Shown: piece after piece, positions 46,599 through 56,699 of the stretch
Layout of the letters: the number at the start of each line of letters is the position of its first letter
How positions within the stretch are numbered: position 1 is the first letter of the stretch
From: Xanthocytophaga flava
GTDB lineage: Bacteria; Bacteroidota; Bacteroidia; Cytophagales; 172606-1
Length of the DNA stretch: 64,000 nucleotides
Assembly (NCBI GenBank): GCA_030068525.1
Contig: JASJOS010000022.1
Span: forward strand, 1-64,000
Direction: 5' to 3'
Program-made: the position numbers and the translations under genes
The notes under the pieces: model-generated
Told to the model about the DNA's origin: nothing
What the model saw: the letters and a program-made list of their open reading frames with translations, nothing else
The model's database searches: none

Positions 46599-47297
46599 TC
46601 AGAAACTGTTCAGCAATTCAGGCAACAAACTGATGTCTGCCAGCTCCTGATATGCAACACCTTCAATCTGATGAGTTTCTACTAACTCATGTGCCCACGT
46701 TACATGAAAAGGAATATGTACTGCATGTGCTCCTATTTTGCACACAGGCAAGATATCGGACTTGAGAGAATTGCCAATCATTATAAACTCATCGGCTATG
46801 ATATTGTTCTTACGGATGATATTCAGATAAGATTGCTCATTTTTCTCACTAACTATCTCCACCTTGTTAAAGTAAATACCAAGCCCTGAACGGGCAATTT
46901 TACTTTCCTGGTCAAACAAATCTCCTTTTGTAATCACCATTAACTCATATTGGCTCTGCAAAAGCTTAATGGTTTCTTCTACATTAGGCAATACCTCAAT
47001 TGGGTGTTCAATCATCTCCTTCCCCAAATCAATAATTCGTTGAATTTCGGTTCCAGTTATTTTACCCTGAGTAAGCTCTATAGCTGTTTCAATCATTGAA
47101 AGCATAAAGCCTTTCACTCCATATCCAAAAAGCCGTAGATTCCGAATTTCTGCATTATACAGCTTTGTATCAATTTCATCCCCTGTTAGATAGGGCTCTA
47201 AAAGTGTTTTAAACTCCTTCTGTGTTTTTGTAAAAATAGGTTCATTTACCCATAGTGTGTCATCAGCATCAAATGCAATTACTTTTATCTTTTTCAT
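46599..47297 (-). CDS. HAD-family hydrolase
   Basis: 232 residues. Motif I V-I-A-F-D-A-D-D-T-L-W has nucleophile Asp10 and acid Asp12, motif II is V-I-T-K-G-D, and motif III/IV includes I-M-I-G-N-S-L-K-S-D-I-L-P near 190-200. A helical cap of about 90 residues (subclass C1) lies between. Members dephosphorylate small metabolites such as nucleotides or sugar phosphates; the specific substrate is not readable. Cytoplasmic, monocistronic, with its own terminator. Confidence 0.9.
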   Translation of the reverse strand: MKKIKVIAFDADDTLWVNEPIFTKTQKEFKTLLEPYLTGDEIDTKLYNAEIRNLRLFGYGVKGFMLSMIETAIELTQGKITGTEIQRIIDLGKEMIEHPIEVLPNVEETIKLLQSQYELMVITKGDLFDQESKIARSGLGIYFNKVEIVSEKNEQSYLNIIRKNNIIADEFIMIGNSLKSDILPVCKIGAHAVHIPFHVTWAHELVETHQIEGVAYQELADISLLPELLNSF

Positions 47298-47418
47298 TAG
47301 AATCTGGTTAAAATAACTAAAGTCTGTTTACTGAAATCCATCTTATACCCATACATGTCTAGTGGACTATTCTATATGTCTCTCTGAATCAGTACATATT
47401 TTAATTTTTTCAGCAAGC

Positions 47419-48048
47419 CTACTGATCAAACAAACTTTGTAGTTCTGACAGAAATTTTCCAACGTGATATCCATCCATCAAGCCATGGTGTACATTCACA
47501 GCAACAGGTAGCAACATCTTTCCGTGTTGTGTATAATATTTTCCTACAGATACTTTAGGAACACTGTCCTTATAAGCAAAATGGCGGGCATGTGTAAGCC
47601 CTGTAAAACGTGTCCATGGGATAGCTGAAAAATGAATTACATCTATACGTCCTGTCTGATCACTCAGACACAATCCGGAAGTCTGCCTTACAGCTTCAGT
47701 TTCTGTTAAAGCTCCTGGCAAAAATGATTCGAATGTATCTTTGAACTCAATAAAACCAAAGCCAAATGTAGTATCATCCCTGCTAATAGTAGGTGAGGCA
47801 TGAATTGTATCATAACAATATACTTTTCCTTCATCTATCCGATACCGAAATTCTTCTATAGCATTCACAACCTTTAGCGTCTGATACAAATAATATAGAA
47901 AAAAAGATGCATTGGCTGCTTTTGCCTTTTGATAAGCATATGTTATATCCAGTTCTGCAACAATTCCAAAAAATGGTTCATCAAACCCCGAAAAAAACTG
48001 AAAATGTTCTTTCCGGTTCCACTGATCCAATGGTAATTCAGTACGCAT
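47419..48048 (-). CDS. Chloramphenicol acetyltransferase-like protein
   Basis: 209 residues, close to the length of type A CATs (about 215). The active-site motif H-H-x-x-x-D-G is present as V-H-H-G-L-M-D-G-Y-H with catalytic His188 and structural Asp192. Other conserved elements are F-F-L-Y-Y-L-Y near 49-55, F-R-Y-R-I-D near 67-72 and P-W-T-R-F-T-G near 144-150. This chromosomal CatA-like group in Bacteroidota often acetylates other acceptors; resistance cannot be concluded from sequence. It is divergent from the GH92 gene. Confidence 0.9.
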   Translation of the reverse strand: MRTELPLDQWNRKEHFQFFSGFDEPFFGIVAELDITYAYQKAKAANASFFLYYLYQTLKVVNAIEEFRYRIDEGKVYCYDTIHASPTISRDDTTFGFGFIEFKDTFESFLPGALTETEAVRQTSGLCLSDQTGRIDVIHFSAIPWTRFTGLTHARHFAYKDSVPKVSVGKYYTQHGKMLLPVAVNVHHGLMDGYHVGKFLSELQSLFDQ

Positions 48049-48247
48049 AGTTATTCAAATCATTACAGTAAAAAACGCAAAGATAAAAATATAACTTTGA
48101 TAACGCGAAAATATCCGTTTATTAGAGTTATAATGGACAGTATAGCGCAGAAATGTATTTATATTAATTCCATTTCCACAAGAATTATAGTATACCCTCC
48201 TGTTAACTACGACTCTAAACCTGTAACTTATCAGATCACAGAATTTT

Positions 48248-50491
48248 ATGACATATTGTATTACAAGAAAAACAGCAGTTCTGTTACTTACCCTACTACC
48301 TTTTCTCACGCTTCAGGCACAAAATAAGCTCCTGCCCTATGTTAACCCATTAACAGGTACTTCAGGAAGTACCACTCTGTCAACACAAAAACATGCAGAA
48401 GGTACAGAACCACTAGCCAATACTATACCTGCTGTTACCCTTCCCTTTGCAATGACCCAATGGACACCACAGACACAATACACAGAAAAAAAATGTCTTC
48501 CACCCTATTATTACAAGGATACTATATTTAGCGGCATCAGAGGTACTCACTGGCTCAGCGGAAGTTGCGTTCAGGATTATGGGACATTTACCATTATGCC
48601 CATCACAGGCCATTTAAAAACAACCCGTTATGAAACCTCATTTTCTCATCAGCAGGAAATTACTACCCCTGCTTATTATAGTGTAGAATTGCCAGACTAC
48701 CAGATCAAAACAGAAGTCGCTCCAACCAAACGATGTGCTATACTACAGTTTACAGCACAGAAGGACGACAGCCTATATGTACTCATAACACCTAACAGCG
48801 ACTACAAAAAGGGATTTATCCATGTCAATGCATCCGAGCAAGAAGTGACAGGCTACAACCCTGCCCATCGGATTTATCAGGGTTGGGGAGAATCCGCAGG
48901 ATTCAGTGGGTACTTTGTAGTCAAAGTTGAACAAGCTTTTTCCATCAAAGGAACTTACAGTAATACGCAACTATTTACTTCTGATAGCCTTTCTCATAGA
49001 TCAGATATAGGCGCTTATATTGGTTTTAAGGTAACGAAAGGAATGGTCATCCGGCTTAAAGTGGGAACCTCTTTTACCAGTATTGAAGGAGCCAGAGCTA
49101 ATCTGCAGGAAGAAATCAAAGACTGGAATTTTGAAGCAATTCGGAAGAAAGCAGAATCAGCATGGGAACAAGCCTTAGGTAAAATTGCTGTAGAGACCCG
49201 CAATGAAAATGATAAGAGAATATTCTATACAGCACTCTATCATGTATTTCAGCATCCTCGTCTGTTTAGTGATGTAGATGGCAAATATCCTCAGTTTGCA
49301 GGAAACTATCAGATAAAGCAACTCACTAAAGGCAATTATTACGACGACTTTTCTATGTGGGACATTTACAGAGCCCAGCTTCCCCTTCTGGAAATTATTG
49401 ACCCTGACTTGGTAAATGACCTGGTAAGCTCTCTTATACTGAAAAGTCAGCAAGGCAACTGGTTACCAAACTTCCCCTGTTGGAATAGTTATACCTCTGC
49501 TATGATTGGTGATCACGCCTCTGCATTTATTGCATCTGCTTACATAAAAGGCATCAGAGGCTACAATGTGGAAGATGCCTATAAAGCAATGCGTAAAAAT
49601 GCGTATGAGATTCCGGATCAGGTGGCGTTGAAAGATGGACGAGGCAGACGTTCTCTAGGTTCATACCTCAACTATGGTTACTATCCAATGGAAGATACCA
49701 TACCCTATGCCTTTCATAAAAATGAACAAGTTTCTCGAACACTGGAATATGCATTCGATGACTATTGTGTGGCACAACTAGCCAAAGGCTTACAAAAAAA
49801 TAGTGATTACCGCGATTTGATACGAAGGTCTGCCAATTACAGAAATGTATTTGATCCTTCGTTACAACTTGTTAATGGCAGATATGCAGATGGAAGCTGG
49901 ATGAAAAACTATAATCCCGATAAGAAATTACTATTTATTACAGAAGGTACACCTCGTCAATATAGCTTCTATGTACCTCATGATATCAATGGCCTGATTA
50001 AGCTTATGGGAGGGACTACTAAATTTGAAGCAGCTCTTGATGATCTTTTCCAGAAGAATGAGTATTGGCACGGAAATGAACCGGGTCAGCAAATCCCTTT
50101 TCTATATATCTATACAAATGCTCCTTATAAGACTCAATATTGGGTTAATCACATTCTAAAAGAAGAATACGCCAATGGTCCGGGTGGCTTGAGCGGCAAT
50201 GATGATTCCGGACAGGTAAGTGCCTGGTATGTCCTGGCGTCAATAGGTTTGTATCCTGTCAATCCAGCCTCTGACGAGTATGCAATTACCTCACCGCTAT
50301 TCAGTAAAGTAACTTTGTATCTTCCTAACCAGAAAACATTTTCTATAAGTGCAAAGAAAACAAGCGATAAGGCCATTTATGTACAGGAAATATCACTCAA
50401 TGGTAAACTATTTAATAGCTATATTCTAAAACACAATGATATGATACAAGGTGGTAATATGGCTTTCATTCTAACCGAACAAAAGCATTAA
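48248..50491 (+). CDS. GH92-family glycosidase (alpha-mannosidase type)
   Basis: 747 residues. A signal peptide covers about 1-24 (cleavage after L-Q-A before Q). Family GH92 pattern: V-N-P-L-T-G-T near the start, P-A-V-T-L-P-F-A-M-T-Q-W-T-P in the N-domain, D-D-F-S-M-W-D-I-Y-R in the catalytic (alpha/alpha)6 barrel, G-N-E-P-G-Q-Q with the likely catalytic Glu, and G-N-D-D-S-G-Q-V-S-A-W-Y near the C-terminus, which carries the Asp pair of the Ca2+-dependent exo-alpha-mannosidases. It removes terminal mannose from glycans, such as host N-glycans. No susC/susD pair is in the window. Location periplasmic or surface; no T9SS tail. Confidence 0.93.
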   Translation: MTYCITRKTAVLLLTLLPFLTLQAQNKLLPYVNPLTGTSGSTTLSTQKHAEGTEPLANTIPAVTLPFAMTQWTPQTQYTEKKCLPPYYYKDTIFSGIRGTHWLSGSCVQDYGTFTIMPITGHLKTTRYETSFSHQQEITTPAYYSVELPDYQIKTEVAPTKRCAILQFTAQKDDSLYVLITPNSDYKKGFIHVNASEQEVTGYNPAHRIYQGWGESAGFSGYFVVKVEQAFSIKGTYSNTQLFTSDSLSHRSDIGAYIGFKVTKGMVIRLKVGTSFTSIEGARANLQEEIKDWNFEAIRKKAESAWEQALGKIAVETRNENDKRIFYTALYHVFQHPRLFSDVDGKYPQFAGNYQIKQLTKGNYYDDFSMWDIYRAQLPLLEIIDPDLVNDLVSSLILKSQQGNWLPNFPCWNSYTSAMIGDHASAFIASAYIKGIRGYNVEDAYKAMRKNAYEIPDQVALKDGRGRRSLGSYLNYGYYPMEDTIPYAFHKNEQVSRTLEYAFDDYCVAQLAKGLQKNSDYRDLIRRSANYRNVFDPSLQLVNGRYADGSWMKNYNPDKKLLFITEGTPRQYSFYVPHDINGLIKLMGGTTKFEAALDDLFQKNEYWHGNEPGQQIPFLYIYTNAPYKTQYWVNHILKEEYANGPGGLSGNDDSGQVSAWYVLASIGLYPVNPASDEYAITSPLFSKVTLYLPNQKTFSISAKKTSDKAIYVQEISLNGKLFNSYILKHNDMIQGGNMAFILTEQKH

Positions 50492-50504
50492 GAAATAGTA
50501 TTAC

Positions 50505-50542
50505 AAAAGTCCTCTACCATATTCACTCGGTAGAGGACTTTT
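50505..50542. terminator. Bidirectional terminator
   Basis: AAAAGTCCTCTACC (50505-50518) and GGTAGAGGACTTTT (50529-50542), perfect 14-bp stem with a 10-nt loop. Serves GH92 (plus) and the kinase gene (minus). Confidence 0.92.
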
Positions 50543-50545
50543 CTT

Positions 50546-52015
50546 TTAGAATAACCATCCGGCAAACCATTTCAGACCAAACAAAGCACCCAAAATAGTC
50601 CCTACAATAGCACATATTTTCCCAGTGTTGACTAGTTGACGTGATCCAGGATCATAAGCTGCCGGATTTTGCATATAGGCTGCCTGACTCTGACTTGCCA
50701 GAACCAATGTGATAATTCCCACAACAAAACCACACCCACAGGTTATAATAGAAAGAATACCCAATACCAATATCAAAACATCATTAGGCAACTTCTGCAA
50801 TCCCTGTATCACAGGTTGATTAGGTTGCGGCCGATTGACAGGTGTTTTAGGTTGGGTATGTACAGGTCTGTTTTCTGCTACAGGAACAGGAGGTGGAGTA
50901 ACCGGCTGATTTACTAATGGTTGGCTGGAGACTGACTGATTAACAGAACTACTGTAACTGTTTATATATTCCAGAATTTCACCAGCATTCTGATATCTGT
51001 CAGAAGGGTTGGGTTGCAAACATTTATCAATAATACTACGCCAGTAACCAACAGGTAATTGCTTCAGATTTTTAGGTTCCGGACTTCCTGTAAACATTTC
51101 CAGTAAAATAAGGCCAAAAGCATATAAGTCTGTACGTCCATCTACCTGATTCAAGGCAGAAGATTGTTCAGGTGCTGCATATTTTTGTGTTCCTACAAAG
51201 GTGGCACCCGATAAATCATCAAACTTATCAGCAGCCGCCAATCCAAAATCGATAATCTTAACATTATCTCCTTTATTGGTAATCAGAATATTCTCAGGCT
51301 TCAGGTCTCTATGATAAACCTGCTTCTTATGTGCATAGCTTAAGGCATCCAGTATCTCAACAGCAATTTTTCGGATCAATCGCTGATCTTTTATTCCTCC
51401 TTCCGGAATACGCTTTCTCAAAGATTGTCCATCAATATATTCCATGTAAAAGAATGGGCCTTCTGTATCCTCTCCCCGTCCATAAATATTGACTATATGT
51501 GGATGTTCCAGATCCCGTCCGTTGAAATACTCTTTAAATAGGAGATCTGCATAGGTCTGATTGTATTTGTATGTAGAAGCAACCCGCTTGACAACCACCC
51601 AGCGACCATCCAGACGAGCTTTTTGTGTTATACTCATTCCGCCTTGCTCACTTAGCAGAGTTGCATCTGTAAATCCAGTTCCTGCTCCAAACTGTACACC
51701 GGAGTAATTAGCCTGTGAAGCATTGCTCTGAGACACATTTTGCTGAGATGCAGAGGAGTTAGAATCTACAAATGAAGAGCCTGTTGTATCAGAAGGAGTA
51801 GGAGTATTTGTAATAAATCCCGACTCATCAGTTGTAGATGGAGTATTTGTTTGAGAAGCCTGTTGGAGAGCTTCCTGGATCATACGTTCTGTCTCTTCAG
51901 GTGGTACACCCTGTAATTCTGCATGAGAGTAGATAATACTCTTTTGTACCTCGCTAAGTGTGCCGTTGGTAATCAGTGCACGTATCAGTGTTTGAAGTTG
52001 TTCCTGAGATGACAT
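50546..52015 (-). CDS. Ser/Thr protein kinase with C-terminal membrane segments
   Basis: 489 residues. Residues 1-110 are helical, then Ser/Asn/Gln-rich and disordered. The kinase domain (about 118-370) has ATP-binding Lys143 (V-V-V-K-R), E-Y-I-D-G hinge 192-196, catalytic H-R-D-L-K-P-E-N with Asp237, and D-F-G 256-258 with an A-P-E motif. The Gly loop is weak (S-E-Q-G-G-M). A Pro/Gln-rich linker (about 370-405) leads to two hydrophobic helices (about 415-440 with Cys-Gly-Cys-Gly, and 468-487) resembling a DUF4190-type module. It is a Hanks-type kinase, membrane-tethered with an inside-facing kinase domain (inferred). No phosphatase gene is adjacent. Confidence 0.92.
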   Translation of the reverse strand: MSSQEQLQTLIRALITNGTLSEVQKSIIYSHAELQGVPPEETERMIQEALQQASQTNTPSTTDESGFITNTPTPSDTTGSSFVDSNSSASQQNVSQSNASQANYSGVQFGAGTGFTDATLLSEQGGMSITQKARLDGRWVVVKRVASTYKYNQTYADLLFKEYFNGRDLEHPHIVNIYGRGEDTEGPFFYMEYIDGQSLRKRIPEGGIKDQRLIRKIAVEILDALSYAHKKQVYHRDLKPENILITNKGDNVKIIDFGLAAADKFDDLSGATFVGTQKYAAPEQSSALNQVDGRTDLYAFGLILLEMFTGSPEPKNLKQLPVGYWRSIIDKCLQPNPSDRYQNAGEILEYINSYSSSVNQSVSSQPLVNQPVTPPPVPVAENRPVHTQPKTPVNRPQPNQPVIQGLQKLPNDVLILVLGILSIITCGCGFVVGIITLVLASQSQAAYMQNPAAYDPGSRQLVNTGKICAIVGTILGALFGLKWFAGWLF

Positions 52016-52132
52016 ATATAAAACCAGGTTGCCAGTGATCGAAAGGTGAACAAATTACTTTTTTTCTGTTAATGAACAAACTTATGTATTGTAACCTCTG
52101 CTAATTAGTATAATTCTTTTAGTATCTAAAAA

Positions 52133-52167
52133 AAGTAAACCCAGCCTTTATCCAGCTGGGTTTACTT
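52133..52167 (-). terminator. Intrinsic terminator of lepA
   Basis: AAGTAAACCCAGC (52133-52145) pairs exactly with GCTGGGTTTACTT (52155-52167), 9-nt loop; on the minus strand a T7 run follows. It lies 21 bases past the lepA stop. Confidence 0.92.
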
Positions 52168-52188
52168 ACTACCACTTTTATCAATTGA

Positions 52189-53979
52189 TTATGATTCCAG
52201 TTTAAGTACTGCCATAAACGCTTCCTGAGGAATCTCAACGTTACCAACCTGGCGCATCCGCTTTTTACCTTTTTTCTGCTTCTCCAATAGTTTCCGTTTC
52301 CGGCTGATATCACCACCATAACACTTGGCCAATACGTTTTTACGAAGAGCTTTAATCGTTTCACGAGCAATGATCTTTTGTCCGATAGCAGCCTGAATTG
52401 CGATTTCAAACATTTGACGAGGTAATAGCTCCCGAAGTTTTTCACACAGGCGTTTCCCCCACTCATAGGCTTTGTCTCTGTGTACAATAGCTGATAAGGC
52501 ATCTACTTTATCACCATTTAGCATAATATCCAGTTTCACCATAGTAGATTCTCTATATCCTATCAGTTCGTAATCCAGAGAAGCATATCCACGGGAAATT
52601 GTTTTCAGACGATCAAAGAAGTCAAATACTACCTCTGACAGTGGAATCTCAAATGTCATCTCCACCCGTTCAGCAGTAATGTAGTTTTGATTCTTAATAA
52701 TACCCCTTTTGTCCATACACAAAGCGATTACCGGACCTACGTATTCAGTTTTGGTAATGATCTGTGCTTTGATAAAAGGCTCTTCAATATGATCAATGTT
52801 ATTTGGGTCAGGCATTTCTGCGGGAGCATGAATCGTAATCGGATCTCCTTTGGTCATGTAGCAGGTAAACTGTACAGACGGTACCGTTGTGATTACAGTC
52901 ATATCAAACTCCCGTTCCAAACGTTCCTGTACAATCTCCATATGGAGCATTCCCAGGAATCCGCAACGGAAACCAAATCCAAGCGCAGCAGAAGTTTCAG
53001 GTTCCCAAACCAGCGAAGCATCATTTAACTGAAGCTTTTCCATTGCATCCCGCAGATCTTCATATTCAGAGGTCTCTACCGGATAGATCCCCGCAAATAC
53101 CATAGGCTTAACATCTTCAAAGCCTTTGATAGCTTCGGCAGCCGAGCGTTCCACATGTGTAATGGTATCCCCTACTTTTACTTCTTTGGCCTGTTTGATA
53201 CCAGAAATCAGATAGCCTACATCACCTGTATGTACTACATCACGTGGCTCTTTATCCAGACGCAGAATACCGATTTCATCAGCATTGTATTCTTTGCCTG
53301 TCGCCATGAACTTCACTTTATCTCCTTTACGTAGCGTACCATTTTTAATCCGGAATATAACCTCGATACCACGGAAGGAGTTAAATACAGAGTCAAATAT
53401 CAAAGCTTGTAGCGGTCCATTCGGATCTCCTTTTGGAGCAGGAATACGCTCAACAACGGCATTCAGGATATCTTCGATACCAATTCCTTCTTTCCCACTG
53501 GCATGAATAATATCATCCCGGTCGCAACCGACCAAATCTACTACCTCATCCTTTACCTCCTCAACCATTGCACCAGGCAAGTCTACTTTATTCAACACCG
53601 GAATAATAGTCAGGTTATTTCCCCATGCCAGAAAGAAGTTAGAGATTGTCTGAGCTTCGATACCCTGTGATGCATCAATCAGTAATAACGCGCCTTCACA
53701 AGCTGCAATGGAACGGGATACCTCATAGGAGAAGTCTACGTGTCCGGGCGTATCGATCAGGTTAAAAACATAGGGTTTTCCCTGATATACATAATTCATC
53801 TGAATAGCATGGCTCTTAATGGTAATGCCCCTTTCCCGTTCCAGATCCATATCGTCCAACAGTTGAGCCTGCATCTCCCTTTTAGAAACTGTCTGAGTAA
53901 ATTCCAGCAGTCGGTCAGCCAGGGTACTTTTACCATGATCAATATGAGCAATAATGCAAAAATTACGGATGTTCTCCAT
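52189..53979 (-). CDS. lepA: Elongation factor 4 (LepA) GTPase
   Basis: 596 residues, the normal length. GTPase motifs are complete: G1 A-H-I-D-H-G-K-S near 11-18, G3 D-T-P-G-H-V-D-F near 77-84 and G4 N-K-V-D near 131-134. The LepA-specific C-terminal domain is present with the ending [16 protein letters not shown]. LepA back-translocates or remodels the ribosome during elongation stress and is nearly universal in bacteria. The start is the ATG at 53979 ([12 protein letters not shown]). A TAATTTTG element on the minus strand (54064-54057) may be its -7 box. Monocistronic. Confidence 0.98.
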   Translation of the reverse strand: MENIRNFCIIAHIDHGKSTLADRLLEFTQTVSKREMQAQLLDDMDLERERGITIKSHAIQMNYVYQGKPYVFNLIDTPGHVDFSYEVSRSIAACEGALLLIDASQGIEAQTISNFFLAWGNNLTIIPVLNKVDLPGAMVEEVKDEVVDLVGCDRDDIIHASGKEGIGIEDILNAVVERIPAPKGDPNGPLQALIFDSVFNSFRGIEVIFRIKNGTLRKGDKVKFMATGKEYNADEIGILRLDKEPRDVVHTGDVGYLISGIKQAKEVKVGDTITHVERSAAEAIKGFEDVKPMVFAGIYPVETSEYEDLRDAMEKLQLNDASLVWEPETSAALGFGFRCGFLGMLHMEIVQERLEREFDMTVITTVPSVQFTCYMTKGDPITIHAPAEMPDPNNIDHIEEPFIKAQIITKTEYVGPVIALCMDKRGIIKNQNYITAERVEMTFEIPLSEVVFDFFDRLKTISRGYASLDYELIGYRESTMVKLDIMLNGDKVDALSAIVHRDKAYEWGKRLCEKLRELLPRQMFEIAIQAAIGQKIIARETIKALRKNVLAKCYGGDISRKRKLLEKQKKGKKRMRQVGNVEIPQEAFMAVLKLES

Positions 53980-54328
53980 TGAGTTCTTATTTCTTAAGTT
54001 CTGTTTTCCAGGGTTGGGATTATTTTCAGATTACCCAACAAGTAAATTTATCTTCACAAAATTAGCAATAAATTTTCGACTCAGACACATTCCCAATCGT
54101 ATCTTTCCAAAAAGAAAACGTTCCTGTGTAATAAATTATATCCTCTACCATTGAGACATTGCAACAATTCTGTTAGTTTCATTGCTGAAATCTTGAAGAA
54201 TAGGCAGGAAACTTATACAAAAATTAAGATTTTCATGTACCTTCCTTGAAAAAACCAGGAAAAGCCGATGATATACAGTTTAGTGCAAATGCGTTAAATA
54301 TGTATGCTTTTATTTCTCAATCAGTAGT
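53980..54328. other. Divergent lepA/patatin intergenic region
   Basis: 349 bases; a minus-strand TAATTTTG (54064-54057) fits the -7 consensus but lacks a well-placed -33. A short TTCCT...AGGAA repeat near 54242-54261 is the only other structure seen. Confidence 0.35.
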
Positions 54329-56674
54329 ATGTTAAGTCGCGTTCGAAAAATTATATCTGACATCTGGTATTTCTTTCCTGTCCAGCTATTGGTTTTACAT
54401 CTTAAAAAGAACCAGTGGTTGCTTTTATTCTGGGCTATTTTGTTTGGATTTGTACTTCAGGGGGTAGGCACGTTATTTGGTTTGCCGTATCTCTTCCTTG
54501 ATCCGGAATACAATCATCAGGTTAACTTTGCCAGTCTGCTCATCATTGGAATTACCCTTGGTGGATTCACTATGGCTTTCCATATTACATGCTATATTCT
54601 GGACGCCCATCGTTGTGGCTTTCTAGGCAATGAAAAAGATCCATTTCGTAAATTCAGCATAAATAACAGTACCATCCCTCTTATTTTTCTAATAACCTAT
54701 CTGGTTCAGTTTATTATTTTTCAATACAAAGAAAACGTACCTGTTAAGGATCTTATTTGGGAATCGTTAGGGCTGCTTCTGGGTAGTATAATTACAGTAG
54801 AACTGCTGTTTTTATATTTTACCAGTACAAACAAAGATATTTTCAAAGTTCTGGCAGCCAGTGCAGCCTCTCCACTACAGCCGAAACACAAAGTAACCCG
54901 TGTAAATGTCATGCGCAAGAAGGTAGATACTGTACGCAGATATGGAATGCACATTGAATCTTTTCTGGATGCCCGTTTACGTATCCGTCCGGCTGAGAGT
55001 CAGCTGATAGATGTTTCAGCAGCAATGAAAGTACTTCGTCAGAATCACCTGAATGCATTTGTTATTCAGGTTTTTGTATTTCTGATAGTCATTGGCTTAA
55101 GTATATTCCGCGACCTGCCTGGCTTTCAGATACCTGCCGGAGCCAGTATGCTTCTACTGTTTACCTTAGCTACCTTATTTGTTGGAGCTATTTCATTCTG
55201 GCTTGGTAAATGGTCTATTCCTGTATTTATTTTTGTTCTGTTTGGCTACAACGAAATGGTTAAGGCTCGAATCATTCAAACCGATTATGAAGCATTTGGT
55301 CTTAATTATAAAACAGAAAAGGCAGATTATTCTATTACTCAACTGGATAGTCTTAGCAATGCAGAACACTATCAGGCAGATAAAGACTCTACCATTGCTA
55401 TTCTGGAACGCTGGAAAGCTAAGATCACCGATCTGAGAAGCAAACAATCATTACAAGAAGAAACTACCAGAAAAACTCTGCTTCCCCAAAAAAAGCCTAA
55501 GTTGTTGTTTCTTTGTGTCAGTGGTGGTGGAGAAAGAGCCGCTTTATGGACAATGCGGGTCCTTCAGGCAGCAGACAGTTCACTCAATGGTACACTTATC
55601 CCTCATACATTTCTGATTACAGGAGCATCAGGCGGTTTAGTAGGTGCTAGCTATTTTCGGGAACTATACTTACGTCACCTGACTGATACTACATTGGATT
55701 TATACAATCATAAATACCTAGATAATATCGCAAAGGACAATCTCAATGCTATTACATTTTCTCTGGTAGTAAGCGATATGTTTTTCAAATTTCAACAGTT
55801 TAATTATAAAAATCACTGGTATTACAAAGATCGAGGGTATGCCTTTGAGCAACAACTCAATAAGAATACTGAAAATATTATGGATAAAACGGTCATGGAT
55901 TATCAGGAGCCTGAACGACTAGCCAAGGTCCCCATGCTGCTTTTTTCCCCAACTATTATTAATGATGGCAGAAAACTCTATATATCACCCCAACATGTCT
56001 CTTACATGACAGAAGCAGATCATGTGTCACCTCGTTATCTAATTCCTAAATTGAAAGGTGTTGAGTTTTTGAGATTCTTTGAAAAGCAGGAGGCACATAA
56101 TCTTCGTTTTCTAAGCGCATTACGGATGAGTGCGACCTTCCCCTACATTACACCCAATGTAGTACTTCCCAGCGAGCCTGCTATGGAAATAATGGATGCT
56201 GGATTATCTGATAATTTTGGTATATCAGATGCTATACGCTTTGTATATGTATTCAGAGAATGGATTGCCCGAAATACGTCCGGAGTTGTGTTTCTTTCTG
56301 TTCGTGATACCCCTAAAGAACATGCAATTGAAAAAAACGAGGATCGTTCACTATTTAACCGAATGTTTACACCTATCAGTAGTCTGTATCGCAACTGGTC
56401 ACATCTTCAGGATATTAACAATGACAATGTTATTGAATATACACGGGAGATGTTTCCCAAAATTCCCGTACATCAGATTGAAGTCAGCTATGCAACCTAC
56501 CAAAATGCGGATACAACAGCAATTACGACCAAAGATAGTGTTCGACGTCAGAATTATGAACGGGTGTCTTTAAGTTGGCGCCTGACTGCCCGGGAGAAGC
56601 AAAATCTCAAAAATGCTATTTATGATCCCCGCAATCAGGCAGCCCTGGAACGCCTGAAGCAAATTCTTAAATAG
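54329..56674 (+). CDS. Membrane-anchored patatin-like phospholipase
   Basis: 781 residues. The N-terminal 310 residues contain about seven membrane helices (near 29-50, 66-92, 115-131, 145-165, 243-262, 271-291 and 295-308). A charged linker leads to a patatin domain from about 388: oxyanion loop S-G-G-G-E-R-A, nucleophile Ser434 in G-A-S-G-G, and catalytic Asp623 in D-A-G-L-S-D-N-F (the usual D-G-x is D-A-G). Patatins hydrolyse acyl chains from phospholipids. A polytopic membrane half fused in front of a cytosolic patatin is less common than soluble or T5-secreted forms. It may remodel inner-membrane lipids. Monocistronic, convergent with uppP with only 25 bases between. Confidence 0.88.
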   Translation: MLSRVRKIISDIWYFFPVQLLVLHLKKNQWLLLFWAILFGFVLQGVGTLFGLPYLFLDPEYNHQVNFASLLIIGITLGGFTMAFHITCYILDAHRCGFLGNEKDPFRKFSINNSTIPLIFLITYLVQFIIFQYKENVPVKDLIWESLGLLLGSIITVELLFLYFTSTNKDIFKVLAASAASPLQPKHKVTRVNVMRKKVDTVRRYGMHIESFLDARLRIRPAESQLIDVSAAMKVLRQNHLNAFVIQVFVFLIVIGLSIFRDLPGFQIPAGASMLLLFTLATLFVGAISFWLGKWSIPVFIFVLFGYNEMVKARIIQTDYEAFGLNYKTEKADYSITQLDSLSNAEHYQADKDSTIAILERWKAKITDLRSKQSLQEETTRKTLLPQKKPKLLFLCVSGGGERAALWTMRVLQAADSSLNGTLIPHTFLITGASGGLVGASYFRELYLRHLTDTTLDLYNHKYLDNIAKDNLNAITFSLVVSDMFFKFQQFNYKNHWYYKDRGYAFEQQLNKNTENIMDKTVMDYQEPERLAKVPMLLFSPTIINDGRKLYISPQHVSYMTEADHVSPRYLIPKLKGVEFLRFFEKQEAHNLRFLSALRMSATFPYITPNVVLPSEPAMEIMDAGLSDNFGISDAIRFVYVFREWIARNTSGVVFLSVRDTPKEHAIEKNEDRSLFNRMFTPISSLYRNWSHLQDINNDNVIEYTREMFPKIPVHQIEVSYATYQNADTTAITTKDSVRRQNYERVSLSWRLTAREKQNLKNAIYDPRNQAALERLKQILK

Positions 56675-56699
56675 AAAGTAAATGTCTAACGCTTCTTAT

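Noticed and set aside
47419-48048. Acquired chloramphenicol resistance gene
   Set aside because: The CAT motif is present, but there is no mobile element or compositional break, and chromosomal CAT-like proteins are common in this phylum.
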